The notes below the pieces were generated by a model. It had not been told where the DNA came from. It saw nothing but the letters and a program-made list of their open reading frames with translations, and ran no database searches. From Luidia sarsii (lineage: Eukaryota > Echinodermata > Asteroidea > Paxillosida > Luidiidae): a DNA stretch of 64,000 bases. This document shows positions 1 through 9,639 of this stretch, in pieces. The DNA is taken from positions 868,001-932,000 of the forward strand of contig OX465105.1 of the NCBI GenBank assembly GCA_949987565.1, written 5' to 3'. Both the position numbers and the translations under genes were made by a program. The first letter of the stretch is position 1; each line of letters begins with the position of its first letter.

Positions 1-470
1 TAAGCGTTTCCACACTATACAACCACATGGCCTTAATATTCAGGAAGGGAATGACTAATCCTCACTTCATTAACACCTCTTTTCTTCATCTTCCCTGTAG
101 CTTTTCCCTTTGATCTCCCACCTCCTTCCCGTCCTTTTGATCCTCCCCACCCTTTTGTTTGTTTTCCCTAATCTCCCCTCCCTCGGTGTACATCTGCATC
201 CCACTCCCTTCCCTTTTGTCCTTCCTCTGTCATGTGTGTCAGGACTTTCCTTCTGCTGACTGTCTGTGTTTGTCCTTGTCACTTTGCCTTTGAGAAAGGT
301 CCTGCTAGGATCTAAATGTCAGGCCCGGTAATTTTTGAGATATTTCCTTCCCAATGGATATATATATAAGACTTAAGGCTTTGCATGGTGTGTGAATCAA
401 TATACATTGTAGGAAGGTTTGCGGTGACACCATGTATAAGGTCTCTTAAAGAAGAGGTGTGGTTCAGAAA
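1..470 (+). mobile_element. Penelope-like element, 3' end with end of GIY-YIG domain
   Basis: Bases 2-55 encode KRFHTIQPHGLNIQEGND followed by TAA at 56-58. This is the same C-terminus as the better preserved PLE ending at 34167. A pyrimidine-rich 3' UTR follows, then the family's terminal hairpin motif near 290-325 (TTTGAGAAAGG, then TCCTGCTAGGA). The rest of the element lies off the left edge. The extent past about 330 is uncertain because an oppositely oriented PLE segment seems to follow. Confidence 0.75.
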
Positions 471-474
471 AGAA

Positions 475-545
475 CCTGAGTGGTAACTCGACATTCCGAC
501 CAGTATGCTCTGGCCGTCATCAGGAGAATGTCTTGGACTCAGTGG
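475..545 (-). ncRNA. Hammerhead-ribozyme-like motif of a Penelope-like element (degenerate)
   Basis: On the minus strand there is CTGATGA (plus-strand 518-524), then a stem CGGCCAG / CTGGTCG closing a 6-nt loop, then GGAATGTC where the hammerhead consensus would be GAAA plus GTC. A stem I can form in two parts: CTC with GAG, and CTGAGT with ACTCAG. PLE terminal repeats are known to carry hammerhead motifs. The GAAA box here reads GGAA, a change at a catalytic core position, so self-cleavage is probably lost. Called from motif and stems only. Confidence 0.55.
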
Positions 546-559
546 TGGATCTGCTTATA

Positions 560-984
560 TGCCGGTGATCGCTGAGGCGGGAAGGCGGGAAGGCGGGAAA
601 GATAATCCTCTGGGGAGGATAATCCTAAGGGGCCTTGGTGGGGGGAGGGGGGTGGACGTGTGGGTGCTCACTGCTCACTTCCCAATGGACTTGTCCCTAG
701 CCACTCATGGACCTGCCTGTACGGTGCCATCCATGGCACGCCCAGAGAGAGGGAGAGCTCCCCCCCCCCTCGCCACTGAGGGGCGTGACGTCACACAATT
801 AAACCACATCATGAACTATTGCCAAACATCTCTGACATTGTATTTTCATAGGTAAACCTCGCTGACAATAACGACTTCACTGTAAACAACAAATTTTATA
901 ACATTTGTTGACTACAGTAATAAGCAAAAATGTTGCAAACTTCAAACTGACTAAATTGACCAAAAAGTTAATATCAAACATTAG
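560..984. other. G-rich and low-complexity spacer between PLE fragments
   Basis: It holds a short tandem of AAGGCGGG, with one more unit here than in the copy near 34690, a G-run near 640-660 and a C-run near 760. No gene is visible. The reading frame open at 505-855 has no similarity that I recognise. Confidence 0.5.
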
Positions 985-1430
985 CAGGGCCTGACATTTC
1001 GATCCTAGCAGGACCTTTCTCAGAGGCAGAATGACAGGGACAAAACAAATATGAATGGGAAAGTAACGGAGACATGAATGACAGAGGACAAAGGGGATAG
1101 CTGGTAGGGTGAGATCAGAGGGAAGGGCAGGGGTTTGGGTAGGGATGAGATAGTGGAAGGGGGAAACATCAAAGGGAAAAGGTGAAAGAGAGAAGTGGGG
1201 GAGAGAACACAAAGGAGGGGTTATTGGTTCACATGCAAGGTGTTCATCATTCCCCTCCTGGATGTTGAGGCCATGTGCTTGAATTGTCCAAAAACGCTTC
1301 ATCCACATTTTCTCTTGGCTTAAACAGACAGCATTACTAAGATGACCAAGTAATTCTATTCCCAGAACACTCATATCTGGTATGAAATGATTGGGGAGAT
1401 TGAAGTGACACCCTACTGGTGTATCCAATT
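985..1430 (-). mobile_element. Penelope-like element fragment: end of endonuclease plus 3' UTR
   Basis: Read on the minus strand from 1428 it encodes TPVGCHFNLPNHFIPDMSV, then HGLNIQEGND and a stop. This matches the end of the GIY-YIG endonuclease of the PLE at 33541-34167. It then runs into the shared 3' UTR and the terminal motif at 990-1020 (GACATTTCGATCCTAGCAGG). It is truncated at the 5' side and duplicated at 35090-35531. Confidence 0.75.
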
Positions 1431-1499
1431 ATTCAGTTCTGGTGCTATTTTTTGTTGATATATACAAAAAATCTTGCAAACTGCTTTAATACTGACTAA

Positions 1500-1795
1500 A
1501 ATTACCAAAATGCAAATCTCAAAATTTAGTGGGCCTGACGTTTCGATCCTAGCAGGACCTTTCTCAAAGGCAGAGTGACAAGGACAAAACAGATACATGT
1601 AAAAGAAGGAAGGGGGAAGAGAGTGAATAGGACACGGATGAGAAACAAAGTACAAAGAGTAAAGCTGGTAGGGAGAGATCAAAGGGAAGGGCAAGGAGTA
1701 GGGTAGGGATTAGTGAAAAGAGGGGGAAAGATCAAAGAGAGAAGTGTGGAGGAGTGAACACAACAGAAGGATTATCAGAAAGCTTACATGGTGTT
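1500..1795 (-). mobile_element. Penelope-like element 3' UTR fragment
   Basis: It begins with the PLE 3' terminus (AAATTACCAAAATGCAAATC), then GGGCCTGACGTTTCGATCC and the purine-rich complement of the 3' UTR. Only the non-coding 3' part remains. The copy is at about 35603-35898. Confidence 0.7.
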
Positions 1796-1799
1796 AGTC

Positions 1800-2206
1800 A
1801 TTACCCCCCACTAACACTGTTGTCAACCTTTCCTCTTCTTTTCTAACTGATGCGGACCATATGTTACTTTCCAAGGGTTTGATAATGATGTCACCGCGGG
1901 AACGTAGAGTATTGAGAGCAAGACGTTCTTCCCTAGGGAGATTGTCGTGGGGCTTACGGGTAAGATGAGAGGAGTTGCAAACTTGAGAACTGACTGCTTG
2001 CACATACGTTTCAAGGGCTGGAACACGGTTCTTGGGGGGACCCAGGTGCTTTTTACTCGGAAAGGTTCTTCTTGACTGAGCATTACTTGGTCAACTTTGG
2101 GGGGAGTTGGACAAAAGTTCAAACCCTTGGAAACTAACGTATGCTCCGCATCAGTTAGAGAAGAAGAGGAAAGGTTGACAACATTGTTAGTGGGGGGTAA
2201 TATTGT
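1800..2206 (-). mobile_element. Penelope-like element N-terminal fragment inside an inverted repeat
   Basis: Two minus-strand frames show the start of a PLE polyprotein: NFCPTPPKVDQVMLSQEEPF at about 2060-2122 and NLPREERLALNTL followed by DIIIKP at about 1870-1945. The second resembles the conserved PLE segment before the reverse transcriptase. The frame switch shows a frameshift. Bases 1800-1880 and 2127-2206 are near-perfect reverse complements (about 80 bp arms), so the fragment sits in a palindrome. Confidence 0.65.
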
Positions 2207-2239
2207 TGATATGCAGTGTCGTGATGGACAGCCTGAAGA

Positions 2240-2640
2240 GTGATTTCACATTGCTCTACTGGGCATAGAATCCCTTGGTCACCGTAGTGATGCTGTCCGG
2301 CTTAGCCGTGAGAAAATGTGGATGAAGCGTCTTTGGACTATTTAACCACATGGTCTCAACATCCAGGAGGGTAATGACTAACACCATGCAAGCTTTCTGA
2401 TAATCCTTCTTTTGTGTTCACTTCTCTCTTTGATCTCTCCCCCTCTTCTCACTAATCCCTACCCTACTCCTTGCCCTTCCCTTTGATCTCACCCTACCAG
2501 CTTCACTCTTTGTCCTGTTTCTCATCCGTGTCCTATTTACTCTCTTCCCCCTTCCTTCTTGTACATGTATCAGTTTTGTCCTTGTCACTCTGCCTTTGAG
2601 AAAGGTCCTGCTAGGATCGAAACGTCAGGCCCACCAAATT
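2240..2640 (+). mobile_element. Penelope-like element fragment: end of endonuclease plus 3' UTR
   Basis: The plus strand encodes GIESLGHRSDAVRLSREKMW with an in-frame TAA shortly after (TTTAACCACATGG), then HGLNIQEGND-like codons and the 3' UTR. It ends with the hairpin TCCTGCTAGGA and CGAAACGTCAGGCCC near 2610-2632. It faces the minus-strand fragments at 985-2206, making a head-to-head PLE cluster. Confidence 0.7.
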
Positions 2641-2732
2641 TTGGTATTCTTTTGTTTAAATAAAATACACCTGAGATTAGACACTGGGCACATGAGGGTG
2701 TCTAGTAACCCAACTTGACGTATTTGAATGAT

Positions 2733-2913
2733 CTCAAAATTTAGTGGGCCTGACGTTTCGATCCTAGCAGGACCTTTCTCAAAGGCAGAGTCATTTCTGC
2801 CTTTGAGAAAGGTCCTGCTAGGATCGAAACGTCAGGCCCACTAAATTTTGAGATTTGCATTTTGGTAATTTTAGTCAGTAAGCAGTTTGCAACATTTTTG
2901 TATATCACTTTAA
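2733..2913. mobile_element. Palindromic PLE-derived mini-element with 13 bp target-site duplication
   Basis: This 181 bp unit is two inverted copies of the PLE terminus (CCTGACGTTTCGATCCTAGC and its complement) joined at a short centre, followed by the PLE 3' tail ending TTTTGTATATCACTTTAA. It is flanked by GTATTTGAATGAT at 2720-2732 and again at 2914-2926, a clean 13 bp target-site duplication. It lies 36 bp upstream of the last NHL exon of gene 1. A second unit with the same structure and its own duplication is at 42899-43069. Confidence 0.8.
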
Positions 2914-2949
2914 GTATTTGAATGATATTCTTTTCCACATATCCTGCAG

Positions 2950-3234
2950 GTGTTTGATGGTGCAACAGGCAGGTACCAGACTACATTTGGGTCACGAGGC
3001 AGTGGACCCAACCAGCTGGACGGGCCAGTAGGCATTGCCATCGATTCCATGGGCTTTGTGGCCGTGGCAGAGCAAGGCAACCACCGTGTCCAACTGTTCA
3101 CTCCTCGCTGGGAATCCTTCCACATGCTACACAACCAAGAAGATCCTTTTCAATCTCCTTGGGGCGTAATCTTCAACCAGCGCAAGGAGATAGTTGTCTG
3201 TGACTATGGCAATGGCAGGATCCAATTATTCTGA
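2950..3234 (+). CDS. TRIM-NHL gene 1, last exon (partial gene)
   Basis: An acceptor TCCTGCAG ends at 2949 and the exon opens in phase 0 with GTG TTT GAT, running 94 codons to TGA. It encodes the last NHL blades: NQLDGPVGIAIDSMGFVAV followed by NHRVQLF, then EIVVCDYGNGRIQLF and the stop. NHL repeats form a beta-propeller used by TRIM-type E3 ligases to bind protein or RNA. The matching exon of gene 2 is at 37053-37337. Twelve residues differ, several at the NHR-type loop positions (QGNH here, NVND there). The RING and coiled-coil exons of this copy must lie off the left edge. Confidence 0.85.
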   Translation: MFDGATGRYQTTFGSRGSGPNQLDGPVGIAIDSMGFVAVAEQGNHRVQLFTPRWESFHMLHNQEDPFQSPWGVIFNQRKEIVVCDYGNGRIQLF

Positions 3235-3842
3235 ATCCATACCTTTCACTTGTTCCTTTTCATTTGAGTCAGTCAGAAATTTTCTGTCATTTCTGTAAGG
3301 ATTCATCACTTGAATTAAGTATAACTGTAAATTGTAGGATTATTACATTGTTCAGATATGATTGCATCAGTCAATATTTTATTGACACTGAGATTTGTAT
3401 ATTTTGGTATAATTATATTGTTTTATATTTTGGATTACTTCAGACTGTGAACAGTGTTCTGCATTTCTTAAGGGATATATGTAAACGATACATAACTGTT
3501 AATGAACTTTGATAATCAGCATACATGAGACTAAATTCTTGCAGACAAATGTAGGTAACCAGGACTGAAGCTTGAAAGAAAACTATAACCGTTGAATGAG
3601 GCATGTATCCATAGCAACCAATACAGCAAGCAACTCACTCCATACATGCTGTGTTCTGCTTATATAGGCCTATGTGCAGTCAATTTGCACTGTTTGTACA
3701 GTGTGTCCTTTCCCATGCCGTTACCCGTCATGGTTTTTATTATAGTCATTATTTCTTTTGTGTCCAGTATTGTGATGTGTAAAGTGTATGTATAACCTGG
3801 AAAATTCAATAAATGAAATACATGTAGATATAACTGAATAAA
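3235..3842 (+). other. 3' UTR of TRIM gene 1 with polyadenylation signals
   Basis: This AT-rich sequence follows the stop codon and holds AATAAA at 3808-3813 and 3837-3842. It is homologous to 37338-37826 up to about 3720, with scattered indels. In copy 2 the homology stops before the AATAAA signals, where LINE sequence begins. Confidence 0.6.
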
Positions 3843-4411
3843 TGAAATATTATGGGAAAGGAATTAACTTATTGAATGTTTACCTTCTGTCAGTGTGATA
3901 GGAAAAGGGAGAAAGAAAAGCAAACATTAGGATGAGGTATCAAGTCAAGATGGATGGTTGATAAAGACCCAAATCAACAAGAATCATTGTGTATCTTGTC
4001 TGTAATCCATCTTCATTGTTGGCTGACATCACCTACTGGATCATACAGCAAGGTTGGACCACTACACAACCATCGAGCTGCAATTCATTTCATTCAAAAT
4101 CTTTATCTTGCTGCATGAAACAAAGAAATAAAATAAGTATTTCTTTCAAACTCATAGATTCTACTTCATTGCAATGGTTAATAATTTTTATCCTACAATT
4201 GACAAAATACAACATTTAGAACAAAATAATCTACAAACTGCACTTTGTTGAAAAGCAACAGCCTGATACCATTCCATTGTTCTAAACACGAAACAACAAA
4301 GTTTGAAAGAAGAATGGATATTCATTAAAATGCAGAAAACATTCATATCATTATATCTTTATTAGTTGTTTTACAGCATGTACAAAAGTGCTATGGAACC
4401 ATAAGCTAGGC
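3843..4411. other. Intergenic sequence, nothing recognised
   Basis: AT-rich sequence with only short, unremarkable open frames on either strand. Confidence 0.4.
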
Positions 4412-4543
4412 CGTGTCTGAATATATTGGCTGCGGCTAGAAGTATCATGCAACCCTATGGGAACTGGCTGCAGCCGCTTGTTGACGGCTTCCATAGACTC
4501 GTGTGTACTTGCAAGCCATAGCCAATGGATTGGCACGCAGCCT
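4412..4543. mobile_element. Candidate MITE with imperfect terminal inverted repeats
   Basis: The left end AGGCCGTGTCTGAATATATT and the complement of the right end AGGCTGCGTGCCAATCCATT align over about 30 bases (both then read GGCT.CGGCT-like). Length is about 132 bp and no coding frame is seen. Target duplication is unclear. Confidence 0.4.
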
Positions 4544-4625
4544 TAGAGTTGTTTATGCCTGTCCACGTTTTGGGTATAGCGCCCTCTCTTGATTGTAGTT
4601 CCTGCAATGTTTACATTCATTCATA

Positions 4626-4693
4626 GACTGGTTCCCGTCTCACGTTCTTTCTTCATTTTGTGAGGCGTCTGGAGTAGGGGACGGGAACCAGTC
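4626..4693. mobile_element. 68 bp MITE, TA target duplication, TIR GACTGGTTCCCGTC
   Basis: Left GACTGGTTCCCGTC and right GACGGGAACCAGTC are exact inverted repeats, flanked by TA on both sides (4624-4625 and 4694-4695). A 54 bp relative with TIR GGCTGGTTCCCGTC is at 45627-45680. A TA duplication with such short ends suggests a non-autonomous Tc1/mariner-like element; no transposase is visible. Confidence 0.7.
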
Positions 4694-4699
4694 TAATTC

Positions 4700-5334
4700 C
4701 TTCATCGCCCTGTACTCACGTTGCTCACTCTTCAGCTCCAAATTCTTCTCGTTTTCCACTATTTCTGAATTTGCAAGCCTCGTCCTGCGTCTTTGCAAGC
4801 ATCAGCCGTAAGTAGGTTAGACAGTAGGAATGTTGGATTGCTATGAATGGTGTATTTGAGGATGTTTTTGGCTTGGATGGTTTGTGCATGTTGTAATGTA
4901 AGCATTGGTGCGTGAGCAACTCGGGGGCAAATGCATGTAACCCCGGTCACACTAGTTCAGTAGTTGGCCTCAACACGCCCACGTTGCCGTCCAAATTACC
5001 CAAAGCACTAGCAGTCAATTTACACTCAAATATTGTCAATATAGTACAGTGTTATAGCTAGGGTATTTTTAGTGGTGGTTCAAATTTCACCAACAAGAAG
5101 TCATTCTCGTGAACGAAGCCTCGCAATTAGCGGCTGTGGTCAAAATGATGGCAACAAAACTTGTATTTAATAGTAATACATGTTTACATGTATCCTCCAG
5201 TAACCGGTTTTCGACGATATAAGAACTTTTCTTCAAACTGAACAACGTGGACGAAAGTATCACACTAAAAGAGGTCTCAGTCACTTTTTCCACACCACAG
5301 ACTACATAGAGAAGGTTGATCAAGTCTGTCACTT
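4700..5334. other. Intergenic sequence, nothing recognised
   Basis: No gene or repeat of this window was recognised apart from two close TACATGT motifs near 5165-5185. Confidence 0.35.
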
Positions 5335-6010
5335 CCATAGTCCGAGTAACTTGGACCTGACAAGTCACCCTTTTTTTATCGAATTTTGAAATTTTGAGTT
5401 TCGGGTGACTGTAGGGTCCAAGTCCATGATCAGTGTCCTAAATTCCTAATATGGATTATCTGTACAAACCGCCAAAAAACATTTCAAAAAACTACCCGAC
5501 ACAAACCCCCAGATTTACCGCCGAAAACACCTGTATCACCGTCCTACGTGCCCATTTTTGTATGCAGTGAGAATCAAGTATTCTAATACTGGTCATTTGC
5601 TTTACTCACGTTTTGGAAAAAAAGGCCAAAATACCCTCAGTTGATCGAGAAGGTCTTTCGCCCGTGCTACAGCCAAAACAAGGCGGCCATCTTTTTTTCA
5701 AAAAATAGCATTCTGACAGTTCTGTGTGCGCAGTGTGTCTGCAACCGTTGAGCCCGCGACTGTTTCATGAATGGCGCAAAGCATGCAACGATACGCGGTG
5801 TGTGTGGTGCAATAGCAGTAACTTAAAATGTTTCTCGAAAAATTCAAGTCTACATGTTTTGGATTATTAACCGAGACGATGCACCGTACTGCGTCGCGCG
5901 AAGTGCGATCGTCGCAATAACGGCCAGCGGTACCAGTCCCGAAAATTCTGTTTACAGTACCGGGTCCGGGTACAGCGCGGTGCTTTGCGCCGTTCATGAA
6001 ACAGTCGGAA
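5335..6010. mobile_element. TIR element, copy A (family of 46028-48455)
   Basis: It starts with AGTCCGAGTAACTTGGACC, the same terminus as 46028. Homology to the inner parts of that element continues: GATTTACCGCCGAAAACACC, ACTGGTCATTTGCTTTACTC, and near 5938-6005 a segment matching 47222-47300 (GAAAATTC.GTT.ACAG, then GAAACAGTC). Within it, 5756-5790 and 5978-6009 are inverted copies containing ACTGTTTCATGAA. No transposase frame and no right-end TIR were found, so the right boundary is a guess. Confidence 0.55.
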
Positions 6011-6110
6011 GCTTTGTTTTTCACCAGGAGTGGTGGACGGAGATTACCCGTGCTGGTCGGCCCCATCCACCGCCGACCAGCGTAGCTATAACACTAGTCA
6101 TCGGTTAAGA

Positions 6111-7344
6111 ACTCTGAAATGAAAAACACCTTAAAACTATTACAGTATTAGTTGTGCAGGCACCCGATGTTCCCCCGTTAAAGTTACGGGAGGAATGGCC
6201 CATGGTGAACATCCAGGGAGCCATTGGAGTGCCTGACACAAAACATTGAAGTAACTGTCCTAATGCCTCCATTGTATGCCAGAGCAGCTGCACATGTAAA
6301 TGGACAAATAACTTTATTGGCCATTATAGGAGCTAATTTTTTTTTTATTTTCCACCATGTCTGTCAAATTCCCGCCCAAAACTGGTTCAAAAGTGCAAAT
6401 GTCTTCCAAGACTATACAGGATACAATTCCCCAACTGAACCGTTGGGAGGAAGATGGCTCTTGGTGCACATCCAAGAAACCAAACCAATAACTGGTGATG
6501 ATACAAGTACATCATTTCTGTACATGTATGTATGCACATGCTCGATTCAAAATGCACTTCTCATAAAGTACTTATCCCAAGGTGGAGACGGGGTGGAGGC
6601 AGGTAATGAGATATTTTAAAAGTCGGCACATTGCCTGATTGTAACCCATACATGTACAAAGGCTGTGACAAACTGAAAACTTTTTACATCCCATTCACGT
6701 AAACAGGGACTAGTAAAAAGTACAATGTAGACAGCAGTGCAGACTGTACATGTACACATTGCATGTACTGTACAGTACACTGTGCAGGGCTAGAAAAACT
6801 TGCTGCGGGCTAGCAAAAAACTAAATTTACTAGCCCGGTGGGCTGGTTAATAAAAAAACTGAAGTGCGAGGCCTGTTAAAGGTTTTGTTACTACAGCTCT
6901 CTCATTGGCCAAAATTCTCTACTGTGATTGGCTGACACATATGCTCATTGGTCTGTGGAGCCTTTTGGGCAAAACTGTGTTTCTCAAAAATGTTGTAAAG
7001 TCAATTTAGCCAGCATGCTTTCCTGACATTCTGCACATGTCTGCAGATAATGAAAGCTGCTAAAAAATACTACCTTACACTCCAAGCACCACTTCTAGAT
7101 AGTTATGCATGGAAGAGATTCTTCAGTTTTTCTTGTCTGCATGACACCACCCTGTACCAAGGCCCACCCCACACACAATGGGGTCTGACCAATCACGTAA
7201 GGGGGACCAGAAGTTGAACCCTACCCCACAACCATCTGCAGACATTCCTGATACCATCAGGCACTGAGCGCATGACCCGAAGGGCAAAACCCCCAAAAGC
7301 TATCGGGAAAAAAGCAAACAGAATGAGCCAAAGTCTAATGGAGG
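6111..7344. other. Intergenic, low information
   Basis: Short open frames only. There are several TACATGTA motifs (about 6519-6530, 6640-6660, 6745-6785) and an imperfect hairpin around 6790-6835 (GGGCTAG / CTAGCCC). Confidence 0.35.
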
Positions 7345-7830
7345 CTATGGGTGGCTTGAGGCCTACGTGACAAGCACTGTACCAGGGGGTATGGTGGTGA
7401 ACTTATGGATAGTGCGTGTCGTTTGTTTGCGTCAACTAGAGCTGGAGGCCCTCATTGGCCCACGAGTATGAAGACCAGCTATTTATAGCACAACATCACA
7501 CTGTTACTAGGGAGTCTTTGACCATTTATGCACCCCCCCCCCCCCCACCTGCCAAAAAGGGTCTTCCTTTGGGTGAGAAGCACCTCAAAATACTCATGGT
7601 TGATAGCGCATTACAGATGGTTGGGTTGTACCTGTACATATTTAATGATCAAACTAAAATCTTGACTAGATCAATATGCAGTGTGATCAGAATTCAGTGT
7701 ACATTTTGTACTGCCACACAGAACTACATTCATAGTGGATGTATATGATTGAACCACACAACAGTCACGCACTCAGAACAATGCTTTATCTATACGTTGC
7801 ATTTGACTTTGCCCTTTGGGCGATGGTAAG
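7345..7830. repeat. About 870 bp dispersed unit, degenerate copy 0
   Basis: Matches the units below over AGAGCTGGAGG, GTATATGATTGAACCACACA and GCATTTGACTTTGCCCTTTG, but carries many substitutions and a C-homopolymer of about 17 at 7532-7548. The small frame conserved in the other copies is broken here. Confidence 0.6.
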
Positions 7831-7878
7831 TATTAGTTAATATTAATTATTTTGGAACTGGGAAGGCCACCATCTAAG

Positions 7879-8165
7879 GGCTGGATAGCTCAGATTGGTG
7901 AGCGCTGATACATTCATCCAGAGGTATTGGGCTTAAGTCCTGGACCAGTCAAAGTTCTTGCAATTTTTTAATTTTTTCAAAAAAATTCCCAGTCATTTTT
8001 TCCTCTGTTTGACTTGAATTGAAAAAGCTGCATCCACTTTGTGTGATCCCTGAGTTGCCGTAGCCAGGTTTACAACAATTGGTTGTTTGCATCTGAATGA
8101 AAGCGGGGTTGTGATCCCTGGAGAAATACTGACGGCCCCACCCCGGCAAAGACTAGTTGACTATT
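7879..8165 (+). mobile_element. tRNA-derived SINE, head plus body
   Basis: The head GGCTGGATAGCTCAGATTGG has a tRNA A-box, and a weaker B-box-like GGGCTTAAGTCCTGG follows near 7929. The body from about 8012 (GAATTGAAAAAGCTGCATCC to CAAAGACTAGTTGACTATT) recurs at 8728, 17335, 23917 and 24462. The last of these is directly followed by a better preserved head at 24616. These features fit an RNA polymerase III SINE. Confidence 0.6.
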
Positions 8166-8179
8166 AGAGATGGCCACCA

Positions 8180-8700
8180 TGGGTGGCTGTTGAGTTTTGA
8201 GGCTACGTGACAAACACTGTATGGTGGTGAACATATTGATAGTGTGTGTAGTTTTTTTTACATCAACAAGAGCTGGAGGCTCTCACTGGCCCATGAGTAC
8301 CAAGGCAAGCTACAACTCCTCAAAAAACAGTAATTTTTGTTTAAAAAAAAATGATTGTTGATAGATCAGTAAGAGATGGATAGGCTGTATATACTGTAAT
8401 GCATCGTGATAAGAAAGGAATACACTGTGCTGTCAAGTGGAACTACATTCATAGTGGATGTATACATGATTGAACCACACAACAGTCACATACTCAGAAC
8501 AATGCCATATCAATACGCCGCATTTGACTTTGCCCTTTGGGCGAGGCTGAATATTAGTGGTGTACGTGATAATTATATGTGTACTTATGATCATTTCAGG
8601 GGGTGTGTGATGTACATTGCATAGGTGTATACAGACTCATCTGATCTTCACTGGTTCAACTGACACCTTGTTACCTGGGCACAACTTGGTAAGTTTTTGC
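8180..8700 (+). repeat. About 870 bp dispersed unit, copy 1, with conserved small frame
   Basis: Starts GGGTGGCTGTTGAGTTTTGA. An open frame at 8406-8621 encodes YAAFDFALWARLNISGVRDN near its middle and is kept in five copies (8406, 15263, 16163, 17010, 20883). It begins after a stop with no upstream ATG, and its first ATG is internal, so translation is doubtful. Copies are near identical throughout, so conservation of the frame is not independent evidence of coding. Confidence 0.7.
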
Positions 8701-8727
8701 CATTGTTCACTTCATTTTTTCCTTTGT

Positions 8728-8870
8728 TTTACTTGAATTACAAAAGCTGCATCCACTTTGTGTGATCCCCGAATGTTGTAGCCAGGTTTACAACAATTGG
8801 TTGTTTGCATCTGAATGAAACGCCCCCACCCCGGCAAAGACTAGTTGACTATTAGAGATGGCCACCATGT
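8728..8870 (+). mobile_element. SINE body fragment
   Basis: Same body as 8012-8165 (AAGCTGCATCCACTTTGTGT to GACTAGTTGACTATTAGAG), with a short internal deletion near 8820. Confidence 0.6.
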
Positions 8871-9114
8871 AACAGAATGAGCCAAAGTCTAATGGAGGGT
8901 ATTAGGCCGTTGCACGTCCCCTTCTATCGTTTCATGTCGTAGCACATCTCTGAGAACTAGAAATAAATGATCTAATTTTGTGTATTTTGCTATATTTATG
9001 TGAAATGTTGGCACCCGTCTTTTCCTGCAGTTTATGAGAAAATTAATTTTGGCAGTTCAAAATCAGCGCGTTTTCCGTTCAGAGCGACCTGAAATGTATG
9101 ACGTAATGTTAACC

Positions 9115-9560
9115 AGTGAGGGGTTTCAACCAATCAGTTCCCATTCTTGGGATCACGTGACTACATGTACGCTCGCAACTAAAGATGGCTGCCCCATGAT
9201 CACATTGGTTAAGTGACAAAGTCGTTTTGTCGGAGATGCATGTAATTCTAAACATATTTCCCTGATTGTCAATCATTTGACATCCTGCAATCATGATCAG
9301 ACATGTGAAATGGAGTGTATTTTAAATGTACATGTTTCAAAAACACTGTCCAAACTTTCACAGAAAAATTACTGGACAGAGACTATTCATAACCCGAGGT
9401 CAAGCTTCTCACAAGCAAAGTATCTCCCGAAAACCGATCCCAACTGGTTCACAAACTCCATACTAAAACCTAGAAAACCAAACCCCTTGTGTTCAGCACC
9501 ACCTACAACCCAGCGGTTAACCACCGTGACCTGCGATGGAAATGTTAGTATATAAAGGCA
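9115..9560 (+). promoter_or_regulatory. Promoter-like block upstream of the long 90 bp array
   Basis: Ordered motifs: an inverted CCAAT area (CCAATCAG), an E-box TCACGTGA at 9153-9160, AAGATGGCTGCC (YY1-like) at 9182-9193, and TATATAAA at 9549-9556, about 90 bp before the first minisatellite unit. The same order is kept at 17743-18190 before the second array. Motifs only; no transcript evidence. Confidence 0.35.
9277..9555 (+). CDS. Hypothetical open frame upstream of the 90 bp array
   Basis: The frame runs from a non-ATG codon, with its first ATG in GAAATGGAG at about 9310, and encodes YLPKTDPNWFTNSILKPRKP before TAA inside the TATATAAA motif. It is kept in the second copy at 17905-18183 with very few changes. 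The product is not recognised. As the copies are recent duplicates, coding status is unproven. Confidence 0.2.
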   Translation: MTSCNHDQTCEMECILNVHVSKTLSKLSQKNYWTETIHNPRSSFSQAKYLPKTDPNWFTNSILKPRKPNPLCSAPPTTQRLTTVTCDGNVSI

Positions 9561-9639
9561 AAACTCCCCTTGCCTAAACAAACCCCCATCCCAGATGATT
9601 CTGGTTCCTTTGAGGAACCGGATGAAACCCTGGACACAC

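Larger units (their letters stand above)
1..3740. repeat. Segmental duplication, copy 1
   Basis: This stretch matches about 34110-37826 almost base for base, at offsets of 34.10-34.11 kb, and it continues off the left edge. It holds nested PLE fragments, the end of a TRIM intron, the last NHL exon and part of the 3' UTR. Identity is uneven. About 300 bp before the exon is identical by eye, the exon differs at 16 of 285 bases, a patch near 2206-2270 differs at about 11 bases, and the 3' UTR is more diverged with small indels. The simplest reading is tandem duplication of a TRIM gene carrying PLEs in its last intron, followed by patchy gene conversion. Confidence 0.9.

Noticed and set aside
877..1428. 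183-residue minus-strand frame as a host gene
   Set aside because: Its first third is the end of a PLE endonuclease and the rest is read-through of PLE 3' UTR; it is duplicated at 34980.
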